A DNA stretch of 64,000 nt from Gammaproteobacteria bacterium (lineage in GTDB: Bacteria; Pseudomonadota; Gammaproteobacteria; Pseudomonadales; Balneatricaceae): contig JASMLZ010000095.1 of NCBI GenBank assembly GCA_030748435.1, forward strand, positions 1 through 64,000, given 5' to 3'. The translations under genes were made by a program, and so were the position numbers. This document shows, piece after piece, positions 45,605 to 55,887 of the stretch. The notes under the pieces were generated by a model. That model saw only the letters and a list, made by a program, of their open reading frames with translations, ran no database searches and was not told where the DNA came from. Positions within the stretch are counted from its first letter, which is position 1, and every line of letters begins with the position of its first letter.

Positions 45605-47569
45605 TTAGTTTTGTAATGCTGCCAAGTTGACAAATTGGTCCAAAGCTTGCGGATTAGCCAGTGCATCCTTGTTCTTTACTACTTCGTTATGGATGACTTT
45701 GCGTACCGCCAATTCAACGATCTTGCCACTAATGGTGCGTGGTATGTCGGTTACCTGAAGCACTTTGGCAGGGACATGGCGCGGAGTGGTATTGGCGCGA
45801 ATTTGCTGTTTGATACGAGTGCATAAGCTATCATCCAACTGGACTCCAGGCTTAAGTACTACAAACAGAATGACACGCACATCATCTTGCCAATTCTGGC
45901 CCACGACAATGCTTTCTTGCACTCCCTCAACCGCTTCCACCTGACGATAGATTTCTGCGGTACCAATGCGTACACCACCCGGATTGAGTACGGCATCAGA
46001 ACGACCATGGATAATAATTCCTTGTTGCGCCGTAATTTCCCCATAGTCCCCATGGGCCCAAATATTATCAAACTGGTCAAAATAGGCGTCGTGATACTTG
46101 CGACCATCGGCATCATCCCAGAAATAAATAGGCATGGATGGAAACGGTTTGGTACAGACTAACTCACCTTTTTCTTGTTCCACAGATTGCCCTTCATCAT
46201 TATAGATGGCCACTGCCATGCCCAAACCAGCCGCTTGTAACTGGCCACGATAGACAGGCAAAATAGGGCAGCCTAGGGCAAAGCACGACATAATGTCCGT
46301 ACCACCCGAAATGGAAGCCAGCAGCAGATCTTGCCCAATATGTTGATACACATAGTCAAAGCTTTCATGGGCTAGAGGTGAGCCGGTTGACAATAGTGTT
46401 CTGAGTCGGCTTAGGTCGTGGCTCTGGTTGGGCTTGATGTCAGCTTTTTCCAGAGCCGCAATATACTTGGCGCTGGTGCCGAATATACTAATACCTTCGG
46501 CTTCTGCTACGTCCATCATGATGGCAGGGTGTTTAAAAGGTGAACCATCATACAGCACCAGCGTGCAACCTACGGCTAATCCACTAACTAGCCAGTTCCA
46601 CATCATCCACCCACAGGTGGTGTAATAGAAGAACACGTCCTCTCGTTTGACGTCCGTATGCAGGATATGTTCTTTACTGTGCTGTAATAAGGTGCCACCA
46701 ATGCTGTGTACAATGCACTTGGGAACGCCCGTTGTGCCTGATGAATACATTACATACAGTGGGTCCGAGAAGCGCATAGGGGTAAACTTGATTTGGGTGG
46801 CCTGGGGGTCTACAAAGTCATCCAGATATACGGCTTTGCCGGGGACGCTTTGTTCCAGCAGGCTCAGATCCGCGCGTTCTTCAACATGATCACAGACGAT
46901 GATCTTTTCGATACTACTCAGTTGCGCAGCAATGCCCGCAACCCGTTGCAAAGAGTTGAGGGTTTTGCCGTTATAGAGATAACCATCGGTGGTAAATAGA
47001 ATACGGGGTTTGATTTGCCCAAAGCGGTCTAATACGCCGTTGATACCAAAATCCGGTGAACAAGAACTCCATACGGCTCCCACACTGCTGGCAGCCAGCA
47101 TGGCGACCACAGTATCAATTACATTGGGCATAAAGCCCGCCACTCGGTCGCCGGGCTGAATACCATGTTGGCGCAGGGCACTGCTTACTTGAGCGACGCG
47201 TAAGTAAAGTTGCGCATAGGTCAGTTCAAGGCGCTTGCCATCTTCGCCGCAGAACACCAACGCTGTATGATTATCACGATATTTAAGCAGGTTTTCGGCA
47301 TAATTCAGTCTGGCATCAGGAAACCAGTTTGCTCCTGGCATTTGCTGCTCATGCTGCAGAATACGGCTGCCCTTGTGCTGTGCTTGCACATCCCCTAGCT
47401 GCCAGATTTCGTCCCAAAAGGTGGCTATATCATCCACACTCCAAGCATGCAGATCGGCGTAGTCGTGCATATTCAGCTGATGTTTGGTGTTCATATGCAG
47501 CATAAACTGTTGCATATTGCTGTTATTAATACGCTCGGTGCTAGGTTGCCAGAGGGGAGTTTGAGTCAT
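45605..47569 (-). CDS. aacS: Acetoacetyl-CoA synthetase
   Basis: Activates acetoacetate to acetoacetyl-CoA with ATP. The 654-residue product has the N-terminal acetyl-CoA-synthetase-like cap (LHAWSVDDIATFWDEIW), the AMP-binding loop YSSGTTGVPK, TCGWMMWNWLVSGL, GRSDAVLNPGGVRIGTAEIY and the catalytic Lys in PRTISGKIVE; these point to AacS, not acetate ligase. Downstream of liuE it recovers the acetoacetate released by HMG-CoA lyase. A 126-bp gap with a CACGCT/AGCGTG hairpin separates it from liuE. Confidence 0.93.
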   Translation of the reverse strand: MTQTPLWQPSTERINNSNMQQFMLHMNTKHQLNMHDYADLHAWSVDDIATFWDEIWQLGDVQAQHKGSRILQHEQQMPGANWFPDARLNYAENLLKYRDNHTALVFCGEDGKRLELTYAQLYLRVAQVSSALRQHGIQPGDRVAGFMPNVIDTVVAMLAASSVGAVWSSCSPDFGINGVLDRFGQIKPRILFTTDGYLYNGKTLNSLQRVAGIAAQLSSIEKIIVCDHVEERADLSLLEQSVPGKAVYLDDFVDPQATQIKFTPMRFSDPLYVMYSSGTTGVPKCIVHSIGGTLLQHSKEHILHTDVKREDVFFYYTTCGWMMWNWLVSGLAVGCTLVLYDGSPFKHPAIMMDVAEAEGISIFGTSAKYIAALEKADIKPNQSHDLSRLRTLLSTGSPLAHESFDYVYQHIGQDLLLASISGGTDIMSCFALGCPILPVYRGQLQAAGLGMAVAIYNDEGQSVEQEKGELVCTKPFPSMPIYFWDDADGRKYHDAYFDQFDNIWAHGDYGEITAQQGIIIHGRSDAVLNPGGVRIGTAEIYRQVEAVEGVQESIVVGQNWQDDVRVILFVVLKPGVQLDDSLCTRIKQQIRANTTPRHVPAKVLQVTDIPRTISGKIVELAVRKVIHNEVVKNKDALANPQALDQFVNLAALQN

Positions 47570-47695
47570 TATTGTTGCCCATTTTGAATTGCTCTATAAG
47601 CAGCCATAAGGACTGCTAATTAAGCATAAGTTATACACGCTATGGCTCAGCGTGGGTTGATAGTAAACTTGGTATTATTGCCGCTTAGGGTCAAC

Positions 47696-48586
47696 TTATA
47701 AACTCCCGACCTTGGAGCCGTTGCAACGGCCTAAATCTGCACTGATATCCTGCCCCACTTTAATAAGACGGTCAAGCTGTACGCCGGTATGTATACCCAA
47801 GCCATGTAGTAGGTAGACCAGGTCTTCCGTGGCAACATTACCACTGGCGCCGTGGGCATAAGGACAGCCACCGAGGCCAGCTACTGACGCATCAAAACAG
47901 CTAACACCGGCTTGTAACATGGCATAAATATTAGCCAATGCCTGACCATAGGTGTCGTGACAATGGCCGGCAAGATAAGTGGTGGGTACATATTGGGTCA
48001 CCGCATCCAGCATATCCTGTAGTCGACCGGGAGTGGCAGTGCCAATGGTATCACCCAGAGATACCTCATAGCAGCCCATTTGCATTAGTGCATCACTGAC
48101 TTCTGCTACTTTTTGTGGTGCTACGGCACCTTCATAGGGGCAGTCAATAACTACCGATACATAGCCGCGCACCCTCAAACCATTGGCATGGGCTGTTTTT
48201 ACCACGGGCTGAAAGCGCTGCAAGCCTTCGGCGATACTACAGTTGGTGTTGTGTTGGCTAAAGCTCTCGCTGGCAGCACCAAAGACCGCCACTTCATCCA
48301 TTTCTGCTTGCAGTGCTCGCTGCAGGCCCTGCATATTGGGCGTAAGCGCGCTGTAGTTGACGTGCTGGTGACGGGTAATCAGTTGTAATACCTGGCTACT
48401 GTTAGCCATTTGTGGCACCCACTTGGGATGAACAAAGGCAGCAGCTTCAATATGTTGCAGGCCACAGGCCGCCAAGCGGTCGATTAGATTGGCTTTAAGC
48501 TGTGCCGGCAGGGCTGTACCCGGTTCATTTTGCAAGCCATCCCGTGGACCGACTTCTACCACACGTACCTGTTTAGGAAGCTTCAT
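47696..48586 (-). CDS. liuE: Hydroxymethylglutaryl-CoA lyase
   Basis: Splits HMG-CoA into acetyl-CoA and acetoacetate, the final leucine-specific step. The 296-residue product has the HMGL-like TIM-barrel signature VEVGPRDGLQNE near the N-terminus and the catalytic-loop cysteine in GLGGCPYAHGASGNVATED. An AGGA eight bases before the ATG at 48586 fixes the start; the gene overlaps liuD by 14 bp. Upstream in-frame codons belong to the liuD overlap. Confidence 0.95.
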   Translation of the reverse strand: MKLPKQVRVVEVGPRDGLQNEPGTALPAQLKANLIDRLAACGLQHIEAAAFVHPKWVPQMANSSQVLQLITRHQHVNYSALTPNMQGLQRALQAEMDEVAVFGAASESFSQHNTNCSIAEGLQRFQPVVKTAHANGLRVRGYVSVVIDCPYEGAVAPQKVAEVSDALMQMGCYEVSLGDTIGTATPGRLQDMLDAVTQYVPTTYLAGHCHDTYGQALANIYAMLQAGVSCFDASVAGLGGCPYAHGASGNVATEDLVYLLHGLGIHTGVQLDRLIKVGQDISADLGRCNGSKVGSL

Positions 48587-50552
48587 TTTCGCCATCCTGT
48601 TGGGGTTCCAAATGTAATAACTGAGTGTCGGCAGTGACCAGATCACCCACATTATAATAGATCTCATTAACCACGCCGGTGGCCGGCGCTAAGATAGTAT
48701 GCTCCATCTTCATGGCTTCAACCACCATTAATGCATCACCAGCTGCGACAGTTTGGCCTACTGCCACCATACAGGCAATAAGGTTGCCATTTATAGGTGC
48801 CACAATATCACCTTCACAGGCTACATTGTGCTGGTCATAGTCGTCTAATTGCGGCCTGTTATATTCGACCATCACCTTGCCGGCCATGGTGAATAAGCTT
48901 ATCGTTTGCCCTAACTGACTGTAGCCTGCCTTGGTTATGGTGCCATTATAGTCAAGTTGCAGTTGCTTATCGGTGCGGGTACCGGAGAAGGTCAGGTTAA
49001 ATGGCTGTTGATCTGGTGTGCTGATATTGGCGCTATAGCTAGTACCCAGATGTAATTCAACGGTCAGCTGTTGCTCCTCTATCAGTAGCGGTAGGCGGAC
49101 TATGGAGGCCTGATTAAGGCGCATGCCAGCGTGGGCTGTGGTAGGTGCTAAAGCCAGACACGCCAGAGCAATATGGGTGTGCAGATCGATGTTGTTAGTA
49201 GCCAACAGTTGTGTTTGATGCTGCTCGATAATACCCGTATGTAGTTGACCTGTGGCAAAGTCTTCAAGTTTGGTCAATTTGCGCAAGAAGTCTATATTGG
49301 TGCTAATGCCTGCCACATGGTAGCTCTGTAGACTGGTCTCAAGTTTGCCAAGGGCTTGCTCACGATCGTCGGCGAAAACGATCAGCTTGGCAATCATCGG
49401 GTCATAGAAGGGACTGATAGTGTCACCCTGTTGTACCCCTGTATCAATGCGTATATCTGGTGCGGTTAGTGGTTGTTGCAAGTAGTTAATGGTGCCTGTG
49501 GAAGGCTGGAAATCCTGACTTGGGTCTTCGGCATAAATACGGGCTTCTATGGCGTGACCATGTAACGCAATTTGCGTTTGCTGCAAGGGCAAAGGCTGGC
49601 CGTTGGCTATGCGTAGTTGCCAAGCCACCAGATCCTGTCCGGTCACCATTTCTGTCACCGGATGTTCAACCTGCAAGCGGGTATTCATTTCCATAAAATA
49701 AAATTTACCATCACTGTCCAGCAAAAATTCCACCGTGCCGGCGCCGACATAGTCAATGGCCTGTGCCGCCGAGACTGCCGCTTCGCCCATGGCCTGACGC
49801 AGTTTTTTGCTTAGCCCTGGGGCAGGGGCTTCTTCAATGACCTTTTGATGGCGTCGCTGGGCCGAGCAGTCGCGGTCACCCAGATAAACCCCATTGCCAT
49901 GGCGATCACAGAATACCTGTACTTCCACATGCCTTGGTTGCACCAGATAGCGCTCCAGTAGTACCACTGGATTACCAAAGCTGGCCTGACCTTCACGCTG
50001 GGCACCGAGCAACTGTTGTTTAAAGTCCGCGCTATCGGTGACGACGCGCATACCCTTGCCACCGCCACCAGCCACCGCTTTAATTAATAATGGATAGCCC
50101 ATGTGGTCAGCTTGCTGGTGCAGGAAATCGGTTTCCTGATGGTCGCCATGATATCCGGGTACCAAGGGGATGCCGGCTTTTTGCATAATCAGTTTGGCAG
50201 CACTTTTGCTGCCCATTTGTTGAATAGCCGGTGCATCAGGGCCAATAAAAATCATTCCCTGAGCCTGACAGGCCGCCACAAAATCGGCATTTTCTGAAAG
50301 AAAGCCATAGCCGGGATGAATGGCACAGGCACCAGCTTGCTTGGCAATAGCCAGAATTTTATCGGCCCGCAAATAGCTGTCAGCCGCGCTTGCACCGCCC
50401 AAATACCAGGCTTCATCAGCCTGTTTTACATGCAGGGCATCAGTATCAACGGCAGAATATACAGCAATGGTACGCAAACCCATTTGACGGGCAGTGCGGA
50501 TAATACGACAAGCGATTTCACCACGGTTGGCTATAAGTATGGATTTCAACAT
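48573..50552 (-). CDS. liuD: Methylcrotonyl-CoA carboxylase, biotin-carrying alpha subunit
   Basis: Carboxylates biotin and carries it to LiuB. The 659-residue product begins LKSILIANRGEIACRIIRTA (biotin carboxylase N-domain), continues with the ATP-grasp loop GGGGKGMR and EMNTRLQVEHPVTEMVTG, and ends in a biotinyl domain with VVEAMKMEH (biotin lysine 615). The ATG at 50552 is the family start; 20 further open codons upstream run into liuC sequence. It begins 4 bp after liuC stops. Confidence 0.95.
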   Translation of the reverse strand: MLKSILIANRGEIACRIIRTARQMGLRTIAVYSAVDTDALHVKQADEAWYLGGASAADSYLRADKILAIAKQAGACAIHPGYGFLSENADFVAACQAQGMIFIGPDAPAIQQMGSKSAAKLIMQKAGIPLVPGYHGDHQETDFLHQQADHMGYPLLIKAVAGGGGKGMRVVTDSADFKQQLLGAQREGQASFGNPVVLLERYLVQPRHVEVQVFCDRHGNGVYLGDRDCSAQRRHQKVIEEAPAPGLSKKLRQAMGEAAVSAAQAIDYVGAGTVEFLLDSDGKFYFMEMNTRLQVEHPVTEMVTGQDLVAWQLRIANGQPLPLQQTQIALHGHAIEARIYAEDPSQDFQPSTGTINYLQQPLTAPDIRIDTGVQQGDTISPFYDPMIAKLIVFADDREQALGKLETSLQSYHVAGISTNIDFLRKLTKLEDFATGQLHTGIIEQHQTQLLATNNIDLHTHIALACLALAPTTAHAGMRLNQASIVRLPLLIEEQQLTVELHLGTSYSANISTPDQQPFNLTFSGTRTDKQLQLDYNGTITKAGYSQLGQTISLFTMAGKVMVEYNRPQLDDYDQHNVACEGDIVAPINGNLIACMVAVGQTVAAGDALMVVEAMKMEHTILAPATGVVNEIYYNVGDLVTADTQLLHLEPQQDGENEAS

Positions 50553-50556
50553 AAGA

Positions 50557-51375
50557 TTATGGTTCCAATGGGTCTTTTTGCCATGGTGCTGGCTGTTTTT
50601 CAAAGAAAGCATGCAGGCCTGCCTGACCAGATTTGCTTACACGGATATCGGCTATAGCCTCTGTAGTAGCGGCTTCTGTGGCAGCTAAATAATCCTTAGC
50701 AAGAGGGTTTTGGCTGTCAAATTGGCGTAGCAGGGTTTTGATTTGGGTTACGGCTTCGGGGCTATTATGCAGGGTCTGCTGGATCCAGATTTGGGCTGTT
50801 TCAGCTAATTTTTCCGCTGCCACTACCTGATGTACCAGGCCATATCTTTGGGCTTGCAGAGCATCAAACACGGTGGCATTGGTCATTAGGTGGCGAGCCC
50901 AGGAGTGGCCGAGTTTATTGACCACAAAAGGGCTGATAACAGCAGGAATAAGGCCGATTCTAACTTCGCTTAAGCTAAATTTGGCATTATCAACAGCTAT
51001 CACACTGTCACAACAAGCCATCAGGCCGATGGCGCCACCAAAAGCAGAGCCATTGACCAAAGCCAGTGTGGGGTGTTTAAAGGTGTTAAGCAGATGCATC
51101 AGCAAGGCCAATTGTTGTGCGTCAGCAAGATTGTCAGCATGGTCGTAACTAGCCATGCGTTGCATCCATGCCAGATCAGCGCCGGCAGAAAAGCTTTTGC
51201 CGGTACCGGCAATAATCAGGGCACGAATATCAGCATTGGTGGCCAGGTTCTGCAAGTGGGCTATTAATGTGCCAATCATCTGGTCATCAAAAGCGTTGTG
51301 TTTGGCAGGGCGGTTTAAGGTGATAGTGGCAATGCCGCGCTGATCAACTTCACATACAACATTAGCTGCAGTCAT
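50557..51375 (-). CDS. liuC: Methylglutaconyl-CoA hydratase
   Basis: A 272-residue crotonase-family protein: GKSFSAGADLAWMQRMASY holds the oxyanion-hole segment, and NGSAFGGAIGLMACCDSVIA the second. The catalytic glutamate is expected in LSEVRIGLIPAVISPFV, as in methylglutaconyl-CoA hydratase (AUH/LiuC). Position between liuB and liuD settles the role. GGGAGAAAG gives a strong ribosome-binding site. Confidence 0.92.
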   Translation of the reverse strand: MTAANVVCEVDQRGIATITLNRPAKHNAFDDQMIGTLIAHLQNLATNADIRALIIAGTGKSFSAGADLAWMQRMASYDHADNLADAQQLALLMHLLNTFKHPTLALVNGSAFGGAIGLMACCDSVIAVDNAKFSLSEVRIGLIPAVISPFVVNKLGHSWARHLMTNATVFDALQAQRYGLVHQVVAAEKLAETAQIWIQQTLHNSPEAVTQIKTLLRQFDSQNPLAKDYLAATEAATTEAIADIRVSKSGQAGLHAFFEKQPAPWQKDPLEP

Positions 51376-51386
51376 GGGCTTTCTCC

Positions 51387-52994
51387 CTACATGCGGAACA
51401 CGCCAAAGCGTGTGGCCTGTTGCGGTTTATTAAGGCTTATTTGAATTGCCATACTAAGTACTTCACGGGTTTGTTGCGGATCAATGATGCCATCATCCCA
51501 AAGTCTGGCGCTGGCATAATAGGGATGACCCTGATGCTCGTATTGGGCCAGTACGGGCTCGCGTATGCTGGCTTCCTCTGTGTTGCTCAAGTCTTCGCCA
51601 TGGGCTTGCAACTGATCGCGTTTTACCTGCGTTAATACCCCAGCAGCCTGCTCACCGCCCATAACGGAAATGCGGCTATTAGGCCACATCCACATAAAGT
51701 TAGGCTCATAGGCACGGCCACACATGCCATAGTTGCCCGCGCCATAGCTGCCGCCAATCACAATGGTAAATTTGGGCACCTTGGCACAGGCCACTGCAGT
51801 CACCATCTTGGCGCCATGTTTGGCAATGCCTTCGGCTTCGTATTGTTTGCCTACCATAAAACCGGTAATGTTCTGCAAAAAGAGCAAGGGAATATGGCGT
51901 TGGCAACAAAGCTCGATAAAGTGCGCCCCTTTTTGTGCGGACTCGGAAAACAGCACACCGTTATTGGCCACAATAGCAATAGGATAACCGTCTAAATGAG
52001 CAAAGCCACATACCAGAGTCGTGCCGTAGAGGGCTTTAAATTCATCAAATTGCGAATCGTCGACCAAACGAGCAATAACATCACGCACATCAAATGGTTT
52101 ACGCAAATCGGTACCCACAATGCCGTAGATTTCTTCGGCCGCGTAACGCGGTGGCAGGCTATCTTTGCGAGGCAGGTTATTACCACTGGCTTGGGGGCAG
52201 TTAGCAATACATTGGCGGGCCAATAATAAAGCATGTTGATCATCTTCAGCATAGTGATCAGCAACACCTGAGGTGCGACAATGAGTGTCGGCGCCGCCCA
52301 GTTCTTCAGCAGAGACCGATTCGCCTGTGGCGGCTTTCACCAGAGGCGGCCCGGCCAGAAAAATGGTACCTTGTTGTTTGACAATAATACTTTCGTCAGC
52401 CATAGCTGGAACATAGGCGCCGCCGGCGGTGCAGGAACCCATAACCACAGCAATTTGAGGGATACCCATAGCTGACATATTGGCCTGATTAAAGAAAATA
52501 CGCCCAAAGTGCTCTTTATCAGGGAAGACTTCATCCTGTTGGGGCAGGTTAGCCCCGCCCGAGTCGACCAGATACAGGCAGGGCAGATTATTCTGTTGCG
52601 CTATTGCTTGGGCACGTAAATGTTTTTTTACGGTCATAGGAAAATAAGTGCCGCCTTTTACTGTGGCATCATTGGCAATCACCATACAGTGACGACCATG
52701 TATCAGACCAATGCCACAGATAATACCAGCACTGGGAATAGACATGTTATACATGTCATGAGCGGCTAACTGTGATAACTCCAAAAAGGGTGAAGCGACG
52801 TCCAGTAATTGCTCAATACGTTGGCGGGGTAGTAGTTTACCTCTTGCCAAGTGCTTGCTTTGGTACTTTTCACCGCCACCTTTGGTTACTTCGCTAACTT
52901 GCCATTGCAAGTCTTTAACCAGTTCCTGCATGGCCCTGGCTTTGGCCAGGTAATCGGCACTTTGGCTATTAATGTTGCTATGTAAAGTTGCCAT
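51387..52994 (-). CDS. liuB: Methylcrotonyl-CoA carboxylase, beta (carboxyltransferase) subunit
   Basis: Transfers carboxyl from biotin to 3-methylcrotonyl-CoA. The 535-residue product has the acetyl-CoA carboxyltransferase motifs [19 protein letters not shown] and [21 protein letters not shown], then [24 protein letters not shown] and [34 protein letters not shown], all typical of MCCB over propionyl-CoA carboxylase. Same operon, 17 bp after liuA. Confidence 0.95.
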   Translation of the reverse strand: MATLHSNINSQSADYLAKARAMQELVKDLQWQVSEVTKGGGEKYQSKHLARGKLLPRQRIEQLLDVASPFLELSQLAAHDMYNMSIPSAGIICGIGLIHGRHCMVIANDATVKGGTYFPMTVKKHLRAQAIAQQNNLPCLYLVDSGGANLPQQDEVFPDKEHFGRIFFNQANMSAMGIPQIAVVMGSCTAGGAYVPAMADESIIVKQQGTIFLAGPPLVKAATGESVSAEELGGADTHCRTSGVADHYAEDDQHALLLARQCIANCPQASGNNLPRKDSLPPRYAAEEIYGIVGTDLRKPFDVRDVIARLVDDSQFDEFKALYGTTLVCGFAHLDGYPIAIVANNGVLFSESAQKGAHFIELCCQRHIPLLFLQNITGFMVGKQYEAEGIAKHGAKMVTAVACAKVPKFTIVIGGSYGAGNYGMCGRAYEPNFMWMWPNSRISVMGGEQAAGVLTQVKRDQLQAHGEDLSNTEEASIREPVLAQYEHQGHPYYASARLWDDGIIDPQQTREVLSMAIQISLNKPQQATRFGVFRM

Positions 52995-53011
52995 AGTGTA
53001 GTTCCAGTATG

Positions 53012-54181
53012 TTAGTTGGATTCGTTAAATAGCTCACGGCCAATGAGCATACGACGGATTTCTGAGGTACCAGCACCAATTTCGTAAAGCTTGGCATCAC
53101 GTAATAAACGGCCGGTGGGAAATTCATTGATATAACCACTGCCCCCTAACAGCTGAATAGCATCCAAAGCCATCTTAGTGGCTAGTTCGGCTGAGTAAAG
53201 GATGGCGCCAGCGGCATCTTTGCGAGTAGTTTCACCTCGATCACAGGCCTTGGCTACAGCATAAACATAGGCTTTGGCGGCATTCATTTGAGTATACATG
53301 TCGGCCAATTTACCCTGCACCAACTGAAACTCACCAATGCTTTGGCCAAATTGTTTGCGCTCGTGTACATAGGGCACCACAATATCCATGCAGGCCTGCA
53401 TAATGCCTAGGGGGCCACCTGACAATACGACTCGTTCATAGTCCAGGCCACTCATTAATACCCGCACGCCACCATTAAGCTGGCCGAGGATATTTTCTGC
53501 CGGCACTTCACAATCGACAAATACCAGTTCACAGGTATTGGAGCCACGCATACCCAGTTTGTCCAGTTTTTGGGCTTGGCTAAAGCCCGGGTAATCACGT
53601 TCAATAATAAAAGCCGTGATACCCTTGGACCCGGCCTGTATATCGGTTTTGGCGTAGACCACATAGGTATGGGCATCGGGGCCATTGGTGATCCACATTT
53701 TATTGCCATTGAGAATATATTTATCCCCCTTGAGCTCGGCTTTTAGGCGCATGCCTACAACGTCTGAACCGGCACCGGGTTCACTCATGGCCAAGGCGCC
53801 GATATGTTCACCACTGATTAGTTTGGGCAGGTACTTGTGTTTTTGTTCAGCGCTGCCATGACGATGGATTTGGTTAACGCACAAGTTGGAATGAGCACCA
53901 TAACTAAGGCCAATGGAGGCTGAAGCGCGGCTGATTTCTTCCATGGCAATACAATGGGCCAGATAACCCATATTGGCGCCGCCATATTGCTCGGCCGCGG
54001 TAATGCCAAGCAAGCCCATAGCGCCCATTTTTTGCCACAGGTGCATAGGGAACTCATTACTGGCATCGGTTTCTGTAGCTAAGGGGGCTATTTCGTTAGT
54101 AGCAAACTGGTTTACCTGCTCACGCAGCATGTCGGCGGTTTCGCCAAGGCCAAAATTAAGGCTGCTATAGTTACTGAACAT
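53012..54181 (-). CDS. liuA: Isovaleryl-CoA dehydrogenase
   Basis: FAD enzyme oxidising isovaleryl-CoA to 3-methylcrotonyl-CoA and passing electrons to ETF. The 389-residue product has [56 protein letters not shown] and [15 protein letters not shown]; the latter contains the catalytic-glutamate position in helix G typical of IVD rather than the C-terminal one. GGAG before the start, five bases after liuR ends. Confidence 0.94.
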   Translation of the reverse strand: MFSNYSSLNFGLGETADMLREQVNQFATNEIAPLATETDASNEFPMHLWQKMGAMGLLGITAAEQYGGANMGYLAHCIAMEEISRASASIGLSYGAHSNLCVNQIHRHGSAEQKHKYLPKLISGEHIGALAMSEPGAGSDVVGMRLKAELKGDKYILNGNKMWITNGPDAHTYVVYAKTDIQAGSKGITAFIIERDYPGFSQAQKLDKLGMRGSNTCELVFVDCEVPAENILGQLNGGVRVLMSGLDYERVVLSGGPLGIMQACMDIVVPYVHERKQFGQSIGEFQLVQGKLADMYTQMNAAKAYVYAVAKACDRGETTRKDAAGAILYSAELATKMALDAIQLLGGSGYINEFPTGRLLRDAKLYEIGAGTSEIRRMLIGRELFNESN

Positions 54182-54186
54182 AGGTG

Positions 54187-54582
54187 TTACTCCGTTATCA
54201 AAGTTTTATCTGTCAGTGCTGCGTGGCAACGCAGAGTGGCTTCTTGCAACTCTGCTTGCATGGCATTGATATCTTGCAGTTGTTGGTTCAAACTGATTTG
54301 GCGCTGCTTGATTTTTGCCAGTAATACCAAAAGCTGTTGGTCATTATTAGTGGCGGCTGGATCATAGAGGTCGATAATTTGGCCAATTTCTTGCAGTGAC
54401 AGTCCAAGACGCTTGCCGCGTAAAATCAGCTTGAGGTGGGTGCGGTCCTGTTTGCTGTAGATACGCTTTTGCCCTTCACGTTTGGGGTGAAGCAGTTGTT
54501 TGTCTTCATAGAAGCGGATGCTTCTGGCAGTAATGTCAAATTCATTCGACAATTGGCCAATGGTAAAAGTGGGCTCGAGCAT
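54187..54582 (-). CDS. liuR: MerR-family regulator of leucine/BCAA catabolism
   Basis: A 131-residue MerR protein: [30 protein letters not shown] is the winged helix, and residues 75-115 form the dimerising coiled coil. The cysteine-poor tail lacks metal ligands, as in LiuR, which is thought to sense an acyl-CoA intermediate and repress the liu and ivd genes. AGGA eight bases upstream supports the start. First gene of the liu operon, with an operator at 54625-54646. Confidence 0.93.
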   Translation of the reverse strand: MLEPTFTIGQLSNEFDITARSIRFYEDKQLLHPKREGQKRIYSKQDRTHLKLILRGKRLGLSLQEIGQIIDLYDPAATNNDQQLLVLLAKIKQRQISLNQQLQDINAMQAELQEATLRCHAALTDKTLITE

Positions 54583-54617
54583 GCAAGAATCCTGACAGTT
54601 TTTCTCAAGAGTCTGTA

Positions 54618-54653
54618 TATTAAGTTGACGTTAACGTAAACGTCAAGCATAAT
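54618..54653. promoter_or_regulatory. LiuR operator with overlapping divergent promoters
   Basis: The dyad 54625-54646 has arms TTGACGTT and AACGTCAA around six bases. On the plus strand TTGACG (54625-54630) and CATAAT (54648-54653) form a promoter with a 17-bp spacer for ivd. On the minus strand TTGACG (54646-54641) and TAATAT (54622-54617, 18-bp spacer) can serve liuR. MerR-type operators usually sit between -35 and -10, as here. Confidence 0.8.
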
Positions 54654-54699
54654 TTGTTCTTTTAGTCTTTCATATTGATAGATGCAAGGTGGGATAAAT

Positions 54700-55878
54700 A
54701 TGTCCAAAGCAGTATATGTGGTCGCAGGTAGTCGCACACCAATGGGTGGCTTGAATGGAAGTCTGGCTAGTCTTACGGCCTCGCAATTGGGATCTGTGGC
54801 TATTGCTGGCGCCTTGCAACGTGCTCGGGTAGAGCCTGCAGCCGTTGATGAAGTCTATATGGGTTGTGTACTGCCGGCTGGTCAAGGGCAGGCGCCTGCC
54901 CGACAAGCAGCTTTGGGGGCCGCAATACCCAGTTCTGTGCCCTGTACCACGATTAACAAGATGTGTGGTTCCGGCATGCAGACGACCATTATGGGTTACC
55001 ACGCTATTCAGGCTGCGGCGGCGGAAGTAATGGTTTGTGGTGGTATGGAAAGCATGACTAACTCGCCTTATATTTTACCCAAGGTGCGCCAGGGGCTGCG
55101 CATGGGGCATGGGCAGGTATTGGATCATATGTTTGTAGATGGTCTGGAAGATGCATATAAAGGTGGCCTGATGGGCGCCTTTGCGCAACAGACTGCCGAT
55201 CAATATGGTCTGACCCGTGAGCAGATGGACGCGTTTGCCATTGCCTCATTGAACAAGGCTAATGCGGCTATTGCCAATGGTGATCTGCTAGCCGAAATCG
55301 AGCCAGTGTCAGTAACCACACGTCAAGGTGAAGTGCTGGTTAGTGTGGATGAACAGCCAGGGCAGGCCAATGTGGCAAAAATTCCTGCTTTGCGTCCGGC
55401 GTTTAGTAAAGACGGCACAGTAACAGCCGCCAACTCCAGTTCAATATCAGATGGTGCTTCAGCCTTGGTATTGGCTTCTGAGCGGGCCATTAGGGAGCAG
55501 GCATTGCAGCCGCTGGCCCGTATAGTCGGGGTCAGCAGTTATGCCCGTGAGCCGTCAGAGTTTACCCTTGCACCTATAGGCGCTATGCAAAAGCTGCTGA
55601 CCAAGTTGGATTGGCAGGTTGCTGATGTGGATTTGTTTGAAATTAATGAGGCCTTTGCCATGGTCACGATGCTGGCTATGCGGGAATTACATATCCCGGC
55701 CGACAAAGTCAATATATATGGTGGCGCCTGTGCTCAGGGGCATCCCGTTGGTTCAACCGGCTCGCGTATTATACTCACCTTGATAACGGCCCTGCAGAAT
55801 AAGGGCTTAAAACGTGGTATTGCCAGTTTGTGCATTGGTGGTGGTGAAGCAACGGCAGTAGCTATAGAGTTAATTTAA
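54700..55878 (+). CDS. ivdA: Acetyl-CoA acetyltransferase / 2-methylacetoacetyl-CoA thiolase
   Basis: A 392-residue degradative thiolase. The active Cys89 lies in NKMCGSGMQ, His/Cys pairs occur in NEAFAMV, GGACAQGHPVGSTGSR and CIGGGEATAVAIE. In this operon it probably cleaves 2-methylacetoacetyl-CoA from isoleucine and acetoacetyl-CoA supplied by AacS. AAGGTGGGA gives a strong ribosome-binding site for the ATG at 54700; six earlier codons are open but irrelevant. Confidence 0.93.
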   Translation: MSKAVYVVAGSRTPMGGLNGSLASLTASQLGSVAIAGALQRARVEPAAVDEVYMGCVLPAGQGQAPARQAALGAAIPSSVPCTTINKMCGSGMQTTIMGYHAIQAAAAEVMVCGGMESMTNSPYILPKVRQGLRMGHGQVLDHMFVDGLEDAYKGGLMGAFAQQTADQYGLTREQMDAFAIASLNKANAAIANGDLLAEIEPVSVTTRQGEVLVSVDEQPGQANVAKIPALRPAFSKDGTVTAANSSSISDGASALVLASERAIREQALQPLARIVGVSSYAREPSEFTLAPIGAMQKLLTKLDWQVADVDLFEINEAFAMVTMLAMRELHIPADKVNIYGGACAQGHPVGSTGSRIILTLITALQNKGLKRGIASLCIGGGEATAVAIELI

Positions 55879-55887
55879 GGAAGCAAT

